DNA of 15,124 nucleotides from JBNLBT01 sp050303435. Lineage in GTDB: Bacteria > Pseudomonadota > Gammaproteobacteria > Xanthomonadales > Marinicellaceae. The notes under the pieces are model-generated. The model had not been told where the DNA came from. It ran no database searches and worked only from the letters and a program-made list of their open reading frames with translations. Positions 1 through 9,100 of this stretch are shown here, piece after piece (within the stretch, counting starts at the first letter, position 1; every line of letters begins with the position of its first letter). The DNA lies in the NCBI GenBank assembly GCA_050303435.1, contig JBNLBT010000079.1, positions 1 through 15,124 on the forward strand. The letters are read 5' to 3'. The position numbers and the translations under genes were made by a program.

Positions 1-2
1 TC

Positions 3-344
3 ACCGGCGGCGAACACCGCCTGCTGCTGAGCGGCGATTGCCGACCTGCCGACAACGCCTGTCATCTCATCGCCGGTGATTTGACGCTCAAGCTGATCAG
101 CACGGAAAAACAGAACCGCCTGCAACTCGGCCTGATCGCCAGCAAACCGGTTGACGTGCTGTCTCTGGCGCTGGGCGATGCCAGCGGCTCCATGACGCAG
201 TTTCGCATGATGAAAAGCGACGACGGCACCTATTGGCAAGTGCAACTGGAAGACGGGGTGTCGCTGCGTTCGTTCACGCAACTGCGCCTGGCCGCCGCCA
301 TCGGGCAGGCCAAATTTTTCACCGACACGCGGGTCATTTTCTAG
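3..344 (+). CDS. C-terminal part of an unrecognised protein (5' end outside window)
   Basis: The reading frame is open from the first bases of the window to a TAG at 342-344, so this is the 3' end of a longer gene. About 113 residues are visible. An in-frame TTG at 81 could serve as a start, but the frame continues upstream with similar codon use and I see no ribosome binding site there, so I treat the gene as truncated by the window edge. The visible part looks like a soluble, beta-rich domain. It ends in a stretch with aromatic and charged residues (TYWQVQLEDG, then TQLRLAAAIGQAKFF). I do not recognise the family and propose no function. It stands 18 nt before the next gene on the same strand and may be cotranscribed with it. 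Confidence 0.6.
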   Translation, partial: TGGEHRLLLSGDCRPADNACHLIAGDLTLKLISTEKQNRLQLGLIASKPVDVLSLALGDASGSMTQFRMMKSDDGTYWQVQLEDGVSLRSFTQLRLAAAIGQAKFFTDTRVIF

Positions 345-362
345 CATCCGACGGAGGCACGC

Positions 363-2225
363 ATGGAAATAGAACAACTTGAAATATTTGATTACCTGAA
401 ATCCTGCGCGCCGTTAAACAAACTGGATGAAACGACGCTCAAAGCACTGGCAGAAGACGTGGAAATCAGTTACACGCCGCGCGGCAGCACGGTGCTGGAA
501 CCCGGTCAGGACAACCACTGGCTGTTTCTGATTCGCACCGGCGCGGTGGAACGCACCGACAACGACCAGGGATTGGTGGCACGTTTTGCCCAGGGTGATT
601 TTTTCGGGCACCGCGCATTGGAACGCGGCGGCCGCATTGAGAACCGGGTCAGTGCGCTGGAGGATTCTCTGTTTTATTGCATACCGGGCGAAACCTACCA
701 CCGTCTGATGCAGTCGCACAGCGCCTTCAACGCCTATTTCAGCCAGCACAAGCACCAACGGCTGCGCAGCGCATTGAGCGAACTGAACGCCCAGGATGAA
801 GGCCAGGCGCTGGCCAACACCCGGGTGGCGGACTTGATGGACAGCGGTTTCATCCGCCTGCAACCGGACACCCCCATTGGCGATGCGGCCCGCGCCATGC
901 GTGAAAAGAACCGCACCGCGGTGTTGGTGATGACGGACGATGACCTGGTCGGCATCGTCACCGACCGGGCATTCTGCACCCGCGTGGTGGCCGATGACAT
1001 CAAACACGACGAGCCGATCAGTGTGGTCATGAGCACCCGACTGGTGACGCTGCCGACTCAGGCCACGGTGCTTGAAGCGATGTTGGTGCTGGCGCGGCAC
1101 AACATCCGCCATTTGCCGGTGGTCGAGAAAGGCACCGTGCTTGGCCTGCTGACTGCCACCGATTTGATGCACCACCACAGCCGCAATCCAATTTATGTGG
1201 TCAACGAAGTGCACAAGGCCGTTGACATCAACCAATTGCAGAAACTTTCTGGGCGTTTGCCGCTGACTTTGTGCAAACTGGTCGAGGCCGGCTTGAACGC
1301 CAACGACATTGCCTATTCAATCAGTTCGGTGGGGCGCGCCATCACCCGCCGGCTGCTGCGCCTGGCGGAAGACCAACTGGGCCCACCGCCGGTGCCCTAC
1401 GCGTTTCTGGTCGCCGGTTCTCTGGCGCGCAATGAACAGACCGCACATTCAGACCAGGACAACGGCCTGCTGCTGGACGACGCCTACGACGCGGCGCAAC
1501 ACGGCGAATACTTCTCCGCGCTGGCGCGATTCGTCAGCGACGGGCTGGACCGCTGCGGCTACATCTACTGCCCAGGCGATGTGATGGCCACCAACGACCA
1601 GTGGCGCCAGCCCTACAGCACCTGGTTTGGCTACTTCCATCAATGGATCAATTCACCCGAACCCCAGGCCCTGATGTTCGCCAGCATCTTCTTTGACCTG
1701 CGCTGCCTGCACGGCGACGAGGCGCTATTCAAACGCCTGCAGGATGCGGTGCGAGAGGAAATTCGCGGCAACCGGATTTTTCTTGCCTACATGGCCGCCA
1801 ATGCGCAGCAGAACAAGCCGCCGCTGGGTCTGTTTCGCCGTTTTGTACTGGAAAAACACGGCGCGGAAAACAAATCCCTGGACATGAAAAAACGTGGCAT
1901 CATGCCGATCACCGACCTGGCCCGTGTGTTTGCCCTGGACGCCGGCGTTGAGGTGATCAACACCCGCGACCGCCTGCAGGCCGCGTTCGACGCCGGCATC
2001 ATCAGCGACGAGGCGCGTCGCGATCTGCTCGACGCCTACGATTTCCTCTGCCTGGTGCGGCTGCGTCACCAGGCGATCAACATCCGCAACGGCGCCGAAG
2101 CCAATAACTACGTCGAACCGGACGCGCTGTCCTCGCTTGAACGCCGACACCTCAAGGACGCGTTTGAGTTGTTGCGCGTGTACCAGGAGGTGCTCAACAA
2201 TAAATACAACCAGGGCCGCATGTGA
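363..2225 (+). CDS. cNMP-binding-like / CBS pair / DUF294 nucleotidyltransferase protein
   Basis: A 620-residue predicted signal-transduction protein, with ATG preceded by ACGGAGG. Domains in order: a cyclic-nucleotide-binding-like beta-roll (about 15-130), two CBS domains (about 150-270), a GlnD-like nucleotidyltransferase domain of the DUF294 family (about 300-440) and the DUF294 C-terminal helical domain (about 470-615). The nucleotidyltransferase signature is visible as GSLARNEQ at 352-359 followed by SDQDN, with the metal-binding aspartates at D364 and D366. In the first domain the segment matching the phosphate-binding cassette reads FFGHRALERGGRIEN. His83 replaces the usual glutamate and the Arg-x-Ala motif is absent, so true cAMP binding is doubtful. 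CBS pairs usually sense adenine nucleotides. The substrate of this family is not established. In related bacteria it sits beside an exonuclease and acetate genes, as here, which suggests a link to energy or nucleotide status (inference). Confidence 0.9.
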   Translation: MEIEQLEIFDYLKSCAPLNKLDETTLKALAEDVEISYTPRGSTVLEPGQDNHWLFLIRTGAVERTDNDQGLVARFAQGDFFGHRALERGGRIENRVSALEDSLFYCIPGETYHRLMQSHSAFNAYFSQHKHQRLRSALSELNAQDEGQALANTRVADLMDSGFIRLQPDTPIGDAARAMREKNRTAVLVMTDDDLVGIVTDRAFCTRVVADDIKHDEPISVVMSTRLVTLPTQATVLEAMLVLARHNIRHLPVVEKGTVLGLLTATDLMHHHSRNPIYVVNEVHKAVDINQLQKLSGRLPLTLCKLVEAGLNANDIAYSISSVGRAITRRLLRLAEDQLGPPPVPYAFLVAGSLARNEQTAHSDQDNGLLLDDAYDAAQHGEYFSALARFVSDGLDRCGYIYCPGDVMATNDQWRQPYSTWFGYFHQWINSPEPQALMFASIFFDLRCLHGDEALFKRLQDAVREEIRGNRIFLAYMAANAQQNKPPLGLFRRFVLEKHGAENKSLDMKKRGIMPITDLARVFALDAGVEVINTRDRLQAAFDAGIISDEARRDLLDAYDFLCLVRLRHQAINIRNGAEANNYVEPDALSSLERRHLKDAFELLRVYQEVLNNKYNQGRM

Positions 2226-2231
2226 CCGCCC

Positions 2232-2921
2232 ATGCTGTGGCTCTCCAAACCCCATCGGCTGCAAAAGAAACTGCTTAAACTGGCACTCGATGGCCCACTG
2301 GGCGAGTACCTGCGCACCCCGTTGCCCGATCCGGCCGCACCGATCGAAGCGGTGGATTACCTGGCCCTGGATTTTGAGACCACCGGCCTGGATGTGCGCA
2401 GCGACCACATCATCAGCGCCGGCTATTGCGACCTGCGCGCCCGGCGGGTGCAATTGGCCAGCGCCTGTCACGTGATCGTCAACAGCAGCCGCACGCTGAG
2501 CAGTGAGAGCGTCGGCATCCACCGCCTGACGGACGATGTGGTGCACGCCGGTGTGCCACTGGCCGCATTGATGCACACCCTGCTGAAGCGCATGGCCGGT
2601 AAAGTGGTGCTGGCACATTTTCAACGCATCGAATACAGTTTTCTGCAGCAGGCCTCTCGGGCCCTGTACGGTCAGCCGCTGCCGCTGTTGATGGTCGACA
2701 CCATGCAAATTGAATTGCGCCGCATGCAACGCCTCAACCGCCCGCACAGCGCCGCGTCGCTGCGTCTGTTCAATTTGCGCGAAGCCTACGGCCTGCCCCG
2801 CTACCACGCCCACAACGCACTGGAAGACGCGATCGGCACCGCCGAGCTGTTTCTGGCACAAACAGCCCCCCGCGACGGCGCGGCCACGGGCGCGCTGCGA
2901 CTGCGCGACATCTTGTCTTGA
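2232..2921 (+). CDS. DEDDh-type 3'-5' exonuclease (DnaQ/epsilon-like)
   Basis: A 229-residue protein of the DnaQ-like DEDDh exonuclease fold. The ExoI motif is LALDFETTG with D47 and E49. The ExoIII motif is HAHNALEDAIGTAELF with H194 and D199. The ExoII region reads LAHFQRIEYSFL, where E134 stands at the position usually held by aspartate. The family removes nucleotides from DNA or RNA 3' ends with two metal ions; the real substrate of stand-alone members like this one is unknown. Residues 1-40 form an N-terminal extension rich in Leu and Lys. The ATG at 2232 lies 6 nt after the preceding stop and has no strong ribosome binding site, so translational coupling to the DUF294 gene is likely. 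The pairing with a DUF294 protein recurs in gammaproteobacterial acetate loci (family knowledge). Confidence 0.88.
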   Translation: MLWLSKPHRLQKKLLKLALDGPLGEYLRTPLPDPAAPIEAVDYLALDFETTGLDVRSDHIISAGYCDLRARRVQLASACHVIVNSSRTLSSESVGIHRLTDDVVHAGVPLAALMHTLLKRMAGKVVLAHFQRIEYSFLQQASRALYGQPLPLLMVDTMQIELRRMQRLNRPHSAASLRLFNLREAYGLPRYHAHNALEDAIGTAELFLAQTAPRDGAATGALRLRDILS

Positions 2922-2946
2922 TGGCAGCACAATAATTATTTATCAT
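2918..2946 (+). promoter_or_regulatory. Candidate sigma-70 promoter for the SFPD-repeat gene
   Basis: TTGATG at 2918-2923 and TATCAT at 2941-2946 are separated by exactly 17 nt and match the -35 and -10 consensus in four and five positions. The -35 overlaps the stop codon of the exonuclease gene. The intervening DNA is AT-rich (AATAATTATT) within a GC-rich neighbourhood. Transcription would start near 2953, about 30 nt before the ATG at 2986. It is inferred from sequence only. Confidence 0.45.
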
Positions 2947-2985
2947 TGAGAGCAATCCATCAGTGTGTGCACGGGAGGCACCGCC

Positions 2986-3402
2986 ATGAACAAAGACGTC
3001 CAAATCGCCCTGATTGTCACCGCAGTGCTGCTGCTGTTGATGCTGATTGACGAGCCGCCGGTGCCCGCATCGGGCGGCGGCCAGTTTGCCCTGTCTCAAA
3101 CGGCCCAGGCCGCCACCTCAGGGGACGGCAGCAAGCCCGCCAGCAGCGGCTCGGGCAAATCCTGCCGCTGGAACGGCATCGAACTGAAAGGCGATGTGCA
3201 ATTCGTCGATTCCTTCCCGGACATCCGCATACAGTATGTCAGTTCATTTGCCGACATTGATGTGCAATTTGTGTCCTCATTCCCCAGCGATTGCGGGCAA
3301 TGGAAAGAAGTCAGCTCCTTTCCCGATTTCACCGTGCAGGTGGTCTCCTCGTTTCCCGACATCACGGTGAAAAAAGTCAGCGCATTTCCGGGCATGAATT
3401 GA
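2986..3402 (+). CDS. Small exported or membrane-anchored protein with six 11-residue SFPD repeats
   Basis: 138 residues from the ATG at 2986, chosen because GGGAGG at 2973-2978 lies 7 nt upstream; an in-frame GTG at 2965 has no such site. Residues 7-21 form a hydrophobic segment (signal peptide or anchor), followed by a Gly/Ser/Ala-rich linker to about residue 59. Residues 69-136 consist of six tandem units, roughly hydrophobic-x-V-Q-x-V-S-S-F-P-D: at 69-79, 80-90, 91-101, 102-114, 115-125 and 126-136. Unit four carries a two-residue insertion containing DCGQW. Cys60 and Cys103 could form a disulfide if the domain is exported. The alternation of hydrophobic residues suggests a small beta-solenoid or stacked hairpins (inference). 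I assign no function. It lies between the exonuclease gene and acs but seems to have its own promoter. Confidence 0.8.
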   Translation: MNKDVQIALIVTAVLLLLMLIDEPPVPASGGGQFALSQTAQAATSGDGSKPASSGSGKSCRWNGIELKGDVQFVDSFPDIRIQYVSSFADIDVQFVSSFPSDCGQWKEVSSFPDFTVQVVSSFPDITVKKVSAFPGMN

Positions 3403-3444
3403 ACGCGCGCAAGGGTTCGTTGAATGTTAAGACTAAGGTCGGAT

Positions 3445-3471
3445 TGTTTGCCCGAAAAAATACTGCAAACA
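3445..3471. promoter_or_regulatory. Inverted repeat upstream of acs, candidate regulator site
   Basis: TGTTTGC at 3445-3451 and GCAAACA at 3465-3471 form a perfect 7-bp inverted repeat with a 13-nt AT-rich spacer, ending 43 nt before the acs start codon. The 112-nt gap between the SFPD-repeat gene and acs holds no other clear signal, and I cannot place a convincing -35/-10 pair in it. A LuxR-type regulator such as the neighbouring CrbR is a natural candidate to bind here, but this is inference. Confidence 0.35.
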
Positions 3472-3514
3472 TGAAGTGTTGTATCCACTTCCCAGCATCT
3501 GAAGAGACGAAGCA

Positions 3515-5455
3515 ATGAAATCAATTTATCCGGTAAAAGACTCGATCAAACAAATCACCCGTTGCAGCAATGAACAGTACCTGAAAATGTACGCCGAATC
3601 GATTGCCAACAGCGAGGCCTTCTGGGCCGAACAGGGCAAACGACTGGACTGGCACACCCCGTACACCCAGATCAAAGACGTCTCTTACGATCAAGCCGAT
3701 CTGCACATCCGCTGGTACGCCGACGGCCAGCTCAACGTGTGTCACAACTGCGTGGACCGCCATTTGCCGGACAAAGCCGAACAAACCGCCATCATCTGGG
3801 AAGGCGACGACCCCAGCAAATCCGAACACATCAGCTTTGCACAATTGCATCGGGAAGTGTGCCGTTTTGCCAACACGCTGAAAAAGCTGGGGGTTGAAAA
3901 AGGCGACCGCGTGACCCTGTACATGCCGATGATTCCCGAGGCGGCCTATGCCATGCTGGCCTGCGCACGCATCGGCGCGGTGCATTCGGTGGTGTTCGGC
4001 GGATTTTCCCCCGAGGCCCTGGGTGACCGCATCATCAACTGCGCATCCAAGCTGGTGATCACCGCCGACCGCGGCGTGCGCGGCAGCAAGGTGATTCCGC
4101 TGAAAGCCAATGTCGACAAATCCACAATGAAAGCCGGCGTCATGGACCACCTGCAAAACGTGCTGGTGATCAAGACCTCGGATCAGGACACGCTGATGCA
4201 GGCACACGATCACTGGTACCACGAAGTCAGTGCCGACGTGTCCGAAGACTGCCCGGCCGAACCCATGGATGCCGAGGATCCGCTGTTCATTCTGTACACC
4301 TCCGGCTCCACCGGCCAGCCCAAAGGCGTGCTGCACACCTCCGGCGGCTATCTGGTGTACGCCGCCATGACCCATGAATACGTGTTTGACCTGCAAGCGG
4401 GCGACGTGTACTGGTGCACCGCCGACGTCGGCTGGATCACCGGGCACAGCTATGTGATCTATGGCCCGCTGGCCAACGGCGTGACCACCCTGATGTTTGA
4501 AGGGGTGCCGAATTACCCGGATTTTTCGCGTTTCTGGCAGGTCTGCGACAAACACAAAGTCAACATTTGCTACACCGCACCGACCGCCATCCGCGCCTTG
4601 ATGAAAGAAGGCGACGGGCCGGTCAAAGCCACCGACCGCGGCTCGCTGCGCGTGCTCGGCTCGGTCGGCGAACCGATCAACCCCGAAGCCTGGAAATGGT
4701 ACTACGAAGTGGTCGGCGATTCGCGCTGCCCAATCGTCGACACCTGGTGGCAAACCGAAACAGGTGGCATCATGATCACGCCGCTGCCGGGCGCCACGGA
4801 CCTGAAACCGGGTTCCGCCACGCGCCCGTTTTTTGGCATCAAACCGGCCTTGCTGGACGGCGACGGCAACCGCCTGGACGGCGAAGCCGAGGGCAATCTG
4901 GTGATCACCGACAGCTGGCCAGGGCAAATGCGCACGGTGTTTGGCGATCACGAACGCTTTGTCGCCACGTATTTTTCCACCTTTCCGGGCCATTACACCA
5001 CCGGCGACGGGGCGCGCCGCGATGCCGACGGCTACTACTGGATCACCGGCCGCGTTGATGACGTGCTGAACATTTCAGGTCACCGCATGGGCACCGCCGA
5101 GGTGGAGTCCGCGCTGGTCTCGCACCAGGCCGTGGCCGAAGCCGCGGTGGTGGGTTACCCGCACGAAATCAAGGGTCAGGGCATCTACGCCTACGTCACC
5201 CTGGTGGCCGGCACCGAGGAATCGGAAAATCTGCGCCAGGAACTGGTGCGCTGGGTGCGCCAGGAGATCGGCCCGATTGCCACACCGGATCTGATTCAGT
5301 GGGCACCGGCCCTGCCGAAAACCCGCTCCGGCAAGATCATGCGCCGCATCTTGCGCAAAATCGCCGCCAACGATTACAGCAACCTCGGCGACACCTCCAC
5401 CCTGGCTGAACCGGAGGTGGTGACCCACCTGATCGAGAATCGGCTGAATCGATGA
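3515..5455 (+). CDS. acs: Acetyl-CoA synthetase (AMP-forming)
   Basis: A 646-residue cytoplasmic enzyme, close to the 652 residues of E. coli Acs, that converts acetate, ATP and CoA to acetyl-CoA, AMP and pyrophosphate through acetyl-adenylate. Visible motifs: the adenylate-forming P-loop YTSGSTGQPKG at 261-271, the acetate-pocket and adenylate motif TWWQTETGG at 410-418, the hinge and C-terminal domain motif YYWITGRVDDVLNISGHR, and PKTRSGKIMRR near the C-terminus. K607 in that last motif corresponds to the catalytic lysine that protein acetyltransferases acetylate in other Acs enzymes. Trp412, typical of acetate-specific members, is present. The start at 3515 gives a normal N-terminus, with a modest GAAGAGA upstream. 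crbR follows after 13 nt, so the two are probably cotranscribed. This is the enzymatic core of the acetate module. Confidence 0.97.
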   Translation: MKSIYPVKDSIKQITRCSNEQYLKMYAESIANSEAFWAEQGKRLDWHTPYTQIKDVSYDQADLHIRWYADGQLNVCHNCVDRHLPDKAEQTAIIWEGDDPSKSEHISFAQLHREVCRFANTLKKLGVEKGDRVTLYMPMIPEAAYAMLACARIGAVHSVVFGGFSPEALGDRIINCASKLVITADRGVRGSKVIPLKANVDKSTMKAGVMDHLQNVLVIKTSDQDTLMQAHDHWYHEVSADVSEDCPAEPMDAEDPLFILYTSGSTGQPKGVLHTSGGYLVYAAMTHEYVFDLQAGDVYWCTADVGWITGHSYVIYGPLANGVTTLMFEGVPNYPDFSRFWQVCDKHKVNICYTAPTAIRALMKEGDGPVKATDRGSLRVLGSVGEPINPEAWKWYYEVVGDSRCPIVDTWWQTETGGIMITPLPGATDLKPGSATRPFFGIKPALLDGDGNRLDGEAEGNLVITDSWPGQMRTVFGDHERFVATYFSTFPGHYTTGDGARRDADGYYWITGRVDDVLNISGHRMGTAEVESALVSHQAVAEAAVVGYPHEIKGQGIYAYVTLVAGTEESENLRQELVRWVRQEIGPIATPDLIQWAPALPKTRSGKIMRRILRKIAANDYSNLGDTSTLAEPEVVTHLIENRLNR

Positions 5456-5468
5456 AACCGGGGGCGCC

Positions 5469-6152
5469 ATGGAATTCGCGGTAGAAAAAATCATCATTGC
5501 CGATGATCACCCGATGTTCCGCAGCGCCCTGCAACAATCCATCGTCACCGACCACAGGCATTGCCAGATCATTGAATGCGAATCACTGGATTCCTTGCGC
5601 CAGCAGGTTCGCGAGCACGCCGACGCGGACCTGCTGATTCTGGATCTGCACATGCCCGGCGTGGAAGGTTTTTCCTCCCTGGCCTACATGCAGAAACAGT
5701 GTCCGTCGCTGCCGATCATCATGATCTCGGCCAACGACAAACCCGACATCATCCGCCAGGCCAAAGGCTTCGGCGCCTTGGGATTCATCGGCAAGTCGGC
5801 CAGCATTGAAGTGATTCGCGAAGCCATCGCTGCGGTGCTGCGCGGCGACACCTATTTTCCCGATAACCTGGACGCAGCCGATGAAACAGACGACGAGGCC
5901 GGATTGATGGAACTGACCCGCTGTGTGGCCGAACTGACCCCACAGCAATTCAATGTGTTGCAATTGATCAAACAGGGCCTGTTGAACAAACAGATTGCCT
6001 TTGACCTGAACATTTCTGAAGCCACCGTCAAGGCACACGTCACCGCGATCATGCGCAAACTGGGTGTGCGCAACCGCACCCAGGCGGTGATGAAAGTGTC
6101 GCGCCTGAAACTCGAAGACCGCGACAACGAAGCCGGATCACAGCGCAGCTGA
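5469..6152 (+). CDS. crbR: LuxR/NarL-family response regulator, CrbR-like
   Basis: A 227-residue response regulator. The receiver domain (about 6-125) has the acidic pair D12/D13 in IIADDHP, the phospho-acceptor D59 in LILDLHMPG and the conserved lysine in FIGKSAS. The C-terminal LuxR-type helix-turn-helix lies at about 155-210, with LTPQQFNVLQLIKQG, NKQIAFDLNISEATVKAHV and MRKLGVRNRTQAV. It starts 13 nt after acs, with a G-rich stretch before the ATG, and converges with the crbS-like kinase gene. In Vibrio cholerae CrbR is the partner of CrbS and activates acs for acetate use (established). Orthology here rests on domain type and on the acs and crbS neighbours. Other LuxR-type regulators of alcohol or acetate metabolism (AgmR or ErdR type) are close relatives, so the symbol is less certain than the family. 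Confidence 0.88.
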   Translation: MEFAVEKIIIADDHPMFRSALQQSIVTDHRHCQIIECESLDSLRQQVREHADADLLILDLHMPGVEGFSSLAYMQKQCPSLPIIMISANDKPDIIRQAKGFGALGFIGKSASIEVIREAIAAVLRGDTYFPDNLDAADETDDEAGLMELTRCVAELTPQQFNVLQLIKQGLLNKQIAFDLNISEATVKAHVTAIMRKLGVRNRTQAVMKVSRLKLEDRDNEAGSQRS

Positions 6153-6180
6153 GGACCGCGCAGTGCGCTGACGCTGCAGC

Positions 6181-9100
6181 TCAATGCATGCGCTTGGAAT
6201 ATTGATTGATCAGGGAACGCAGCGGCGCCGGCTTGATCGGTTTGAGCAACAACCCAAATCCCATCTCAGCCACCTGATTTTTGAGCGCGTCCGAACGGTC
6301 GGCGGTGATCACCACCACCGGGCACTGCGGATCAAAACGGCCGCGCAGGCGCTGCACCACATCGATGCCGTTCTCATTGTCCAGATGATAGTCCACCAGC
6401 ATCACCGCCGGTTCAACGCCGTCCTCCAACAGATTGAAGGCCTCCTGGTAGTCGCTGGCGCAGTACACCTGATGCCCCCAGTTGCTGATCAGCTTGTGCA
6501 TGCCGGTGAGAATCTGGCTTTCATTGTCAATGCACAGCACCGGCGGTTTGTCCGGTGAGAAACGTTCCTGTTCCGCCGATTGTCGCGTGCGATTGATTTC
6601 TGCAACATTGCGGGCCGCCACTCGGGGCACACGCACAGAAAAACACGACCCCTGGCCACGCACCGAGCGCACCTGCAGCGCATGTCCCAGCTGATTGACG
6701 ATGCGTTCAACGATCGACAGGCCCAGACCCAGGCCTTTGTCTTCACGCAGGTTGGGGTGATTCAAACGCTGAAAATCCTGGAAAATGATCGACTGTTCGC
6801 TGTCGCTGAGCCCCACCCCGGTGTCGTACACCGCAATGTCCAGCCACTCGCCGCGCGTTCTGCACGCCACCAGCACCCCGCCCTGTTCGGTGTAGCGGAT
6901 GGCATTGATGGTGAGGTTCTGCAACACGCGATAGAGCAACTGGCTGTCGGAATTCACCCACGCATTGCTGGCCCGGATTTTCAGTTTCAGCCCGCGTTTG
7001 CTGGCCTGCGACTTGCACTGGATGCACAATTCATCGAGCAATTGCTGGATCGGGAACTGGCTGCGGTGTATGGTCATGCCGCCGGCGTCGAACTTGGCGA
7101 TGTCGAGCAAGGCGCCGAGCAGGTTCTCCGCGGATTTCAGCGACTGGTCCAGATTCAGCACGGTCTCGGAAATCTGCACCGGCAGGCGCTCGGCCTGTTC
7201 CGTCAACAGGGAAGAAAACAGCCGCGCCGCATTGAACGGCTGCAGCAGGTCGTGACTGGCGTCGGCGATGAATTTGGTTTTACTGAGGTTGGCGGTTTCG
7301 GCTTTTTGCTTGGCCTGCTCCAATTCGCGGTTGGCCTCGGACAGCGCGTGCGTGCGTTCCTCCACGCGTTGTTCCAGATAGCGGCGGTTGCGCTCCAGTT
7401 CCAGTTCCGTCTTGCGCCGCGATGTGATGTCCTGAATGATCACAAACAGGCCGTTGACCTGGTCGCTCTCCTGATCGCGGTCGGGCACATAGGTGCCGAG
7501 CACAAACAGCAATTCGCCCTTGTGGTCTTCCACTTCCATCTCAAAGCTCTGGGTTTCCCCGGCAAACGCCGCGTCCAGAAACGGCTGCCGCTTGTTCAGC
7601 TCGGTGTCACTGAAAAACCGCGTGATGGGCTGTCCGATGACGCGTTCCTGCTGCACATTGAAAAAACGCAAATACGCTTTGTTGGCAAATTGCAGGCGTT
7701 GATCGTTGTCCACGTAGGCCAGCATCGCCGGTGCGTTGTCGGTGTAAAAACGGATGCGGTTCTGGCTGTCGCGCAACTGTTTTTCAATTTTCTTGTAGTA
7801 GGTCACGTCGGTGTAGGTGGTGACGTAGCCGTTGTTGGGCATTGGATTGCCTTCGATTTCCAGAAACCGCCCGTCCTTGAACGCCCGGGTGAAGCGATAC
7901 GATGTGCGTTGACGCAGATAAATCAGACGTTTTTCAATCTCCCGTTCAATGTTGCGCGCCCCCAGCAGGCCGCGTTCGGCGTTGAATCGGATCAAATCTT
8001 CCACCGGCATGCCTTTTTTCACCATGCCCTCCGGGTAACTGAGCAGTTTCAGGTACTGGTCGTTCCAGGCGATGATGCGCAACTGGTCGTCCACCACGCT
8101 GACGCCCTGGGAAATGTTGTCCAGGGTGGCGTCAATCAGGCGCCGGTTGAAGCGTATTGCCTGGGTGGTTTCATCCAGCAGATCAACAATGTCGTTGATC
8201 GCCAAGCCTTTGCTTTTCAGCGCCGCGGTGAGCACCGCGCGGGCTGAGGCCGCGCCGATGGAACCGGCCAGCAGCCGTTCGGTGAATTGCACGATTGGCG
8301 AGGACACCGCGGTGTGTTCGTCGTAGTCGTGATTCAGACCGGCAAAGAAATTGCGGTAGGAGCGGTTGGCGTATTCCTGACCAATGATTTTGCCCACCAT
8401 GCTTTGCAGATCGCGCACGCGCATGCCGCCGGTGTTGATGCGGGTGGGGTTGCTGACCAGATTGCCGCGCTGTCGGGAACGCCAGCCGCTGACCCCGGCG
8501 TACAGCAGATGCGCGCCAAAATTGCACAGCAAAGACAGAGAAATCAGGCGGAACAGCGGCGGGGACTGGCCGGTCAGCTGTCCCAAGGTGTACAGAATGC
8601 CTGACTGGTCGGGGCGCAAACTGCGGTCAAACCACTCCGGGAAAAACACCATCAGCGCCCAGGCCAGCACACCGGCCAGCAGACCGGTGAAGGCGGCGCG
8701 CTTGTTGGCGTTGGGCAGCAGAATGCCCAACAGCAGCGCGGGCGCGAATTGCACGGTCAGCATGAACGACAGGTTGCCCAGCGCAGCCAGTGGAATGCCG
8801 ACATCCAGAGAATAGTAAAACAAAAAGGCCAGCAGGGTGATGACCAGAATGGTGATGCGTCGGGACCACAACAGCACCTGGTGCAAATCGGTTTTCTGTG
8901 GCAGATTGTATTGCTTGGATTTCAGAAACAAGGGCAACACCAGGTCGTTGCTGACCATGGTGCTCAAGGCGATGGTGGAAATGATCACCATGCCGGTGGC
9001 GGCCGCCAGTCCGCCCATGAACACCAGCAAGGCCAGCCAGGTGTCGCCCATCTTCAGCGGCAAGGACAACACGTACAGATCCGGGGTGACTTCGCTGCCG

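Noticed and set aside
1725..2930. 401-codon minus-strand open frame across the DUF294 and exonuclease genes
   Set aside because: Both opposite genes have intact domain motifs; the antisense product has a His/Gln/Ala-rich composition without motifs.
3521..4993. 490-codon minus-strand open frame opposite acs
   Set aside because: It lies wholly within acs in antisense, shows no family features, and acs is certain.
6153..6183. Terminator between the convergent crbR and crbS genes
   Set aside because: GCGCAGTGCGC is self-complementary but has almost no loop and no T-tract follows on either strand, so I cannot support an intrinsic terminator.
6580..8247. Long plus-strand open frame opposite the crbS-like gene
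   Set aside because: It is antisense to clear PAS, HisKA and HATPase domains, has no recognisable domain, and is composed of His/Gln/Val-rich sequence typical of a GC-rich shadow frame.
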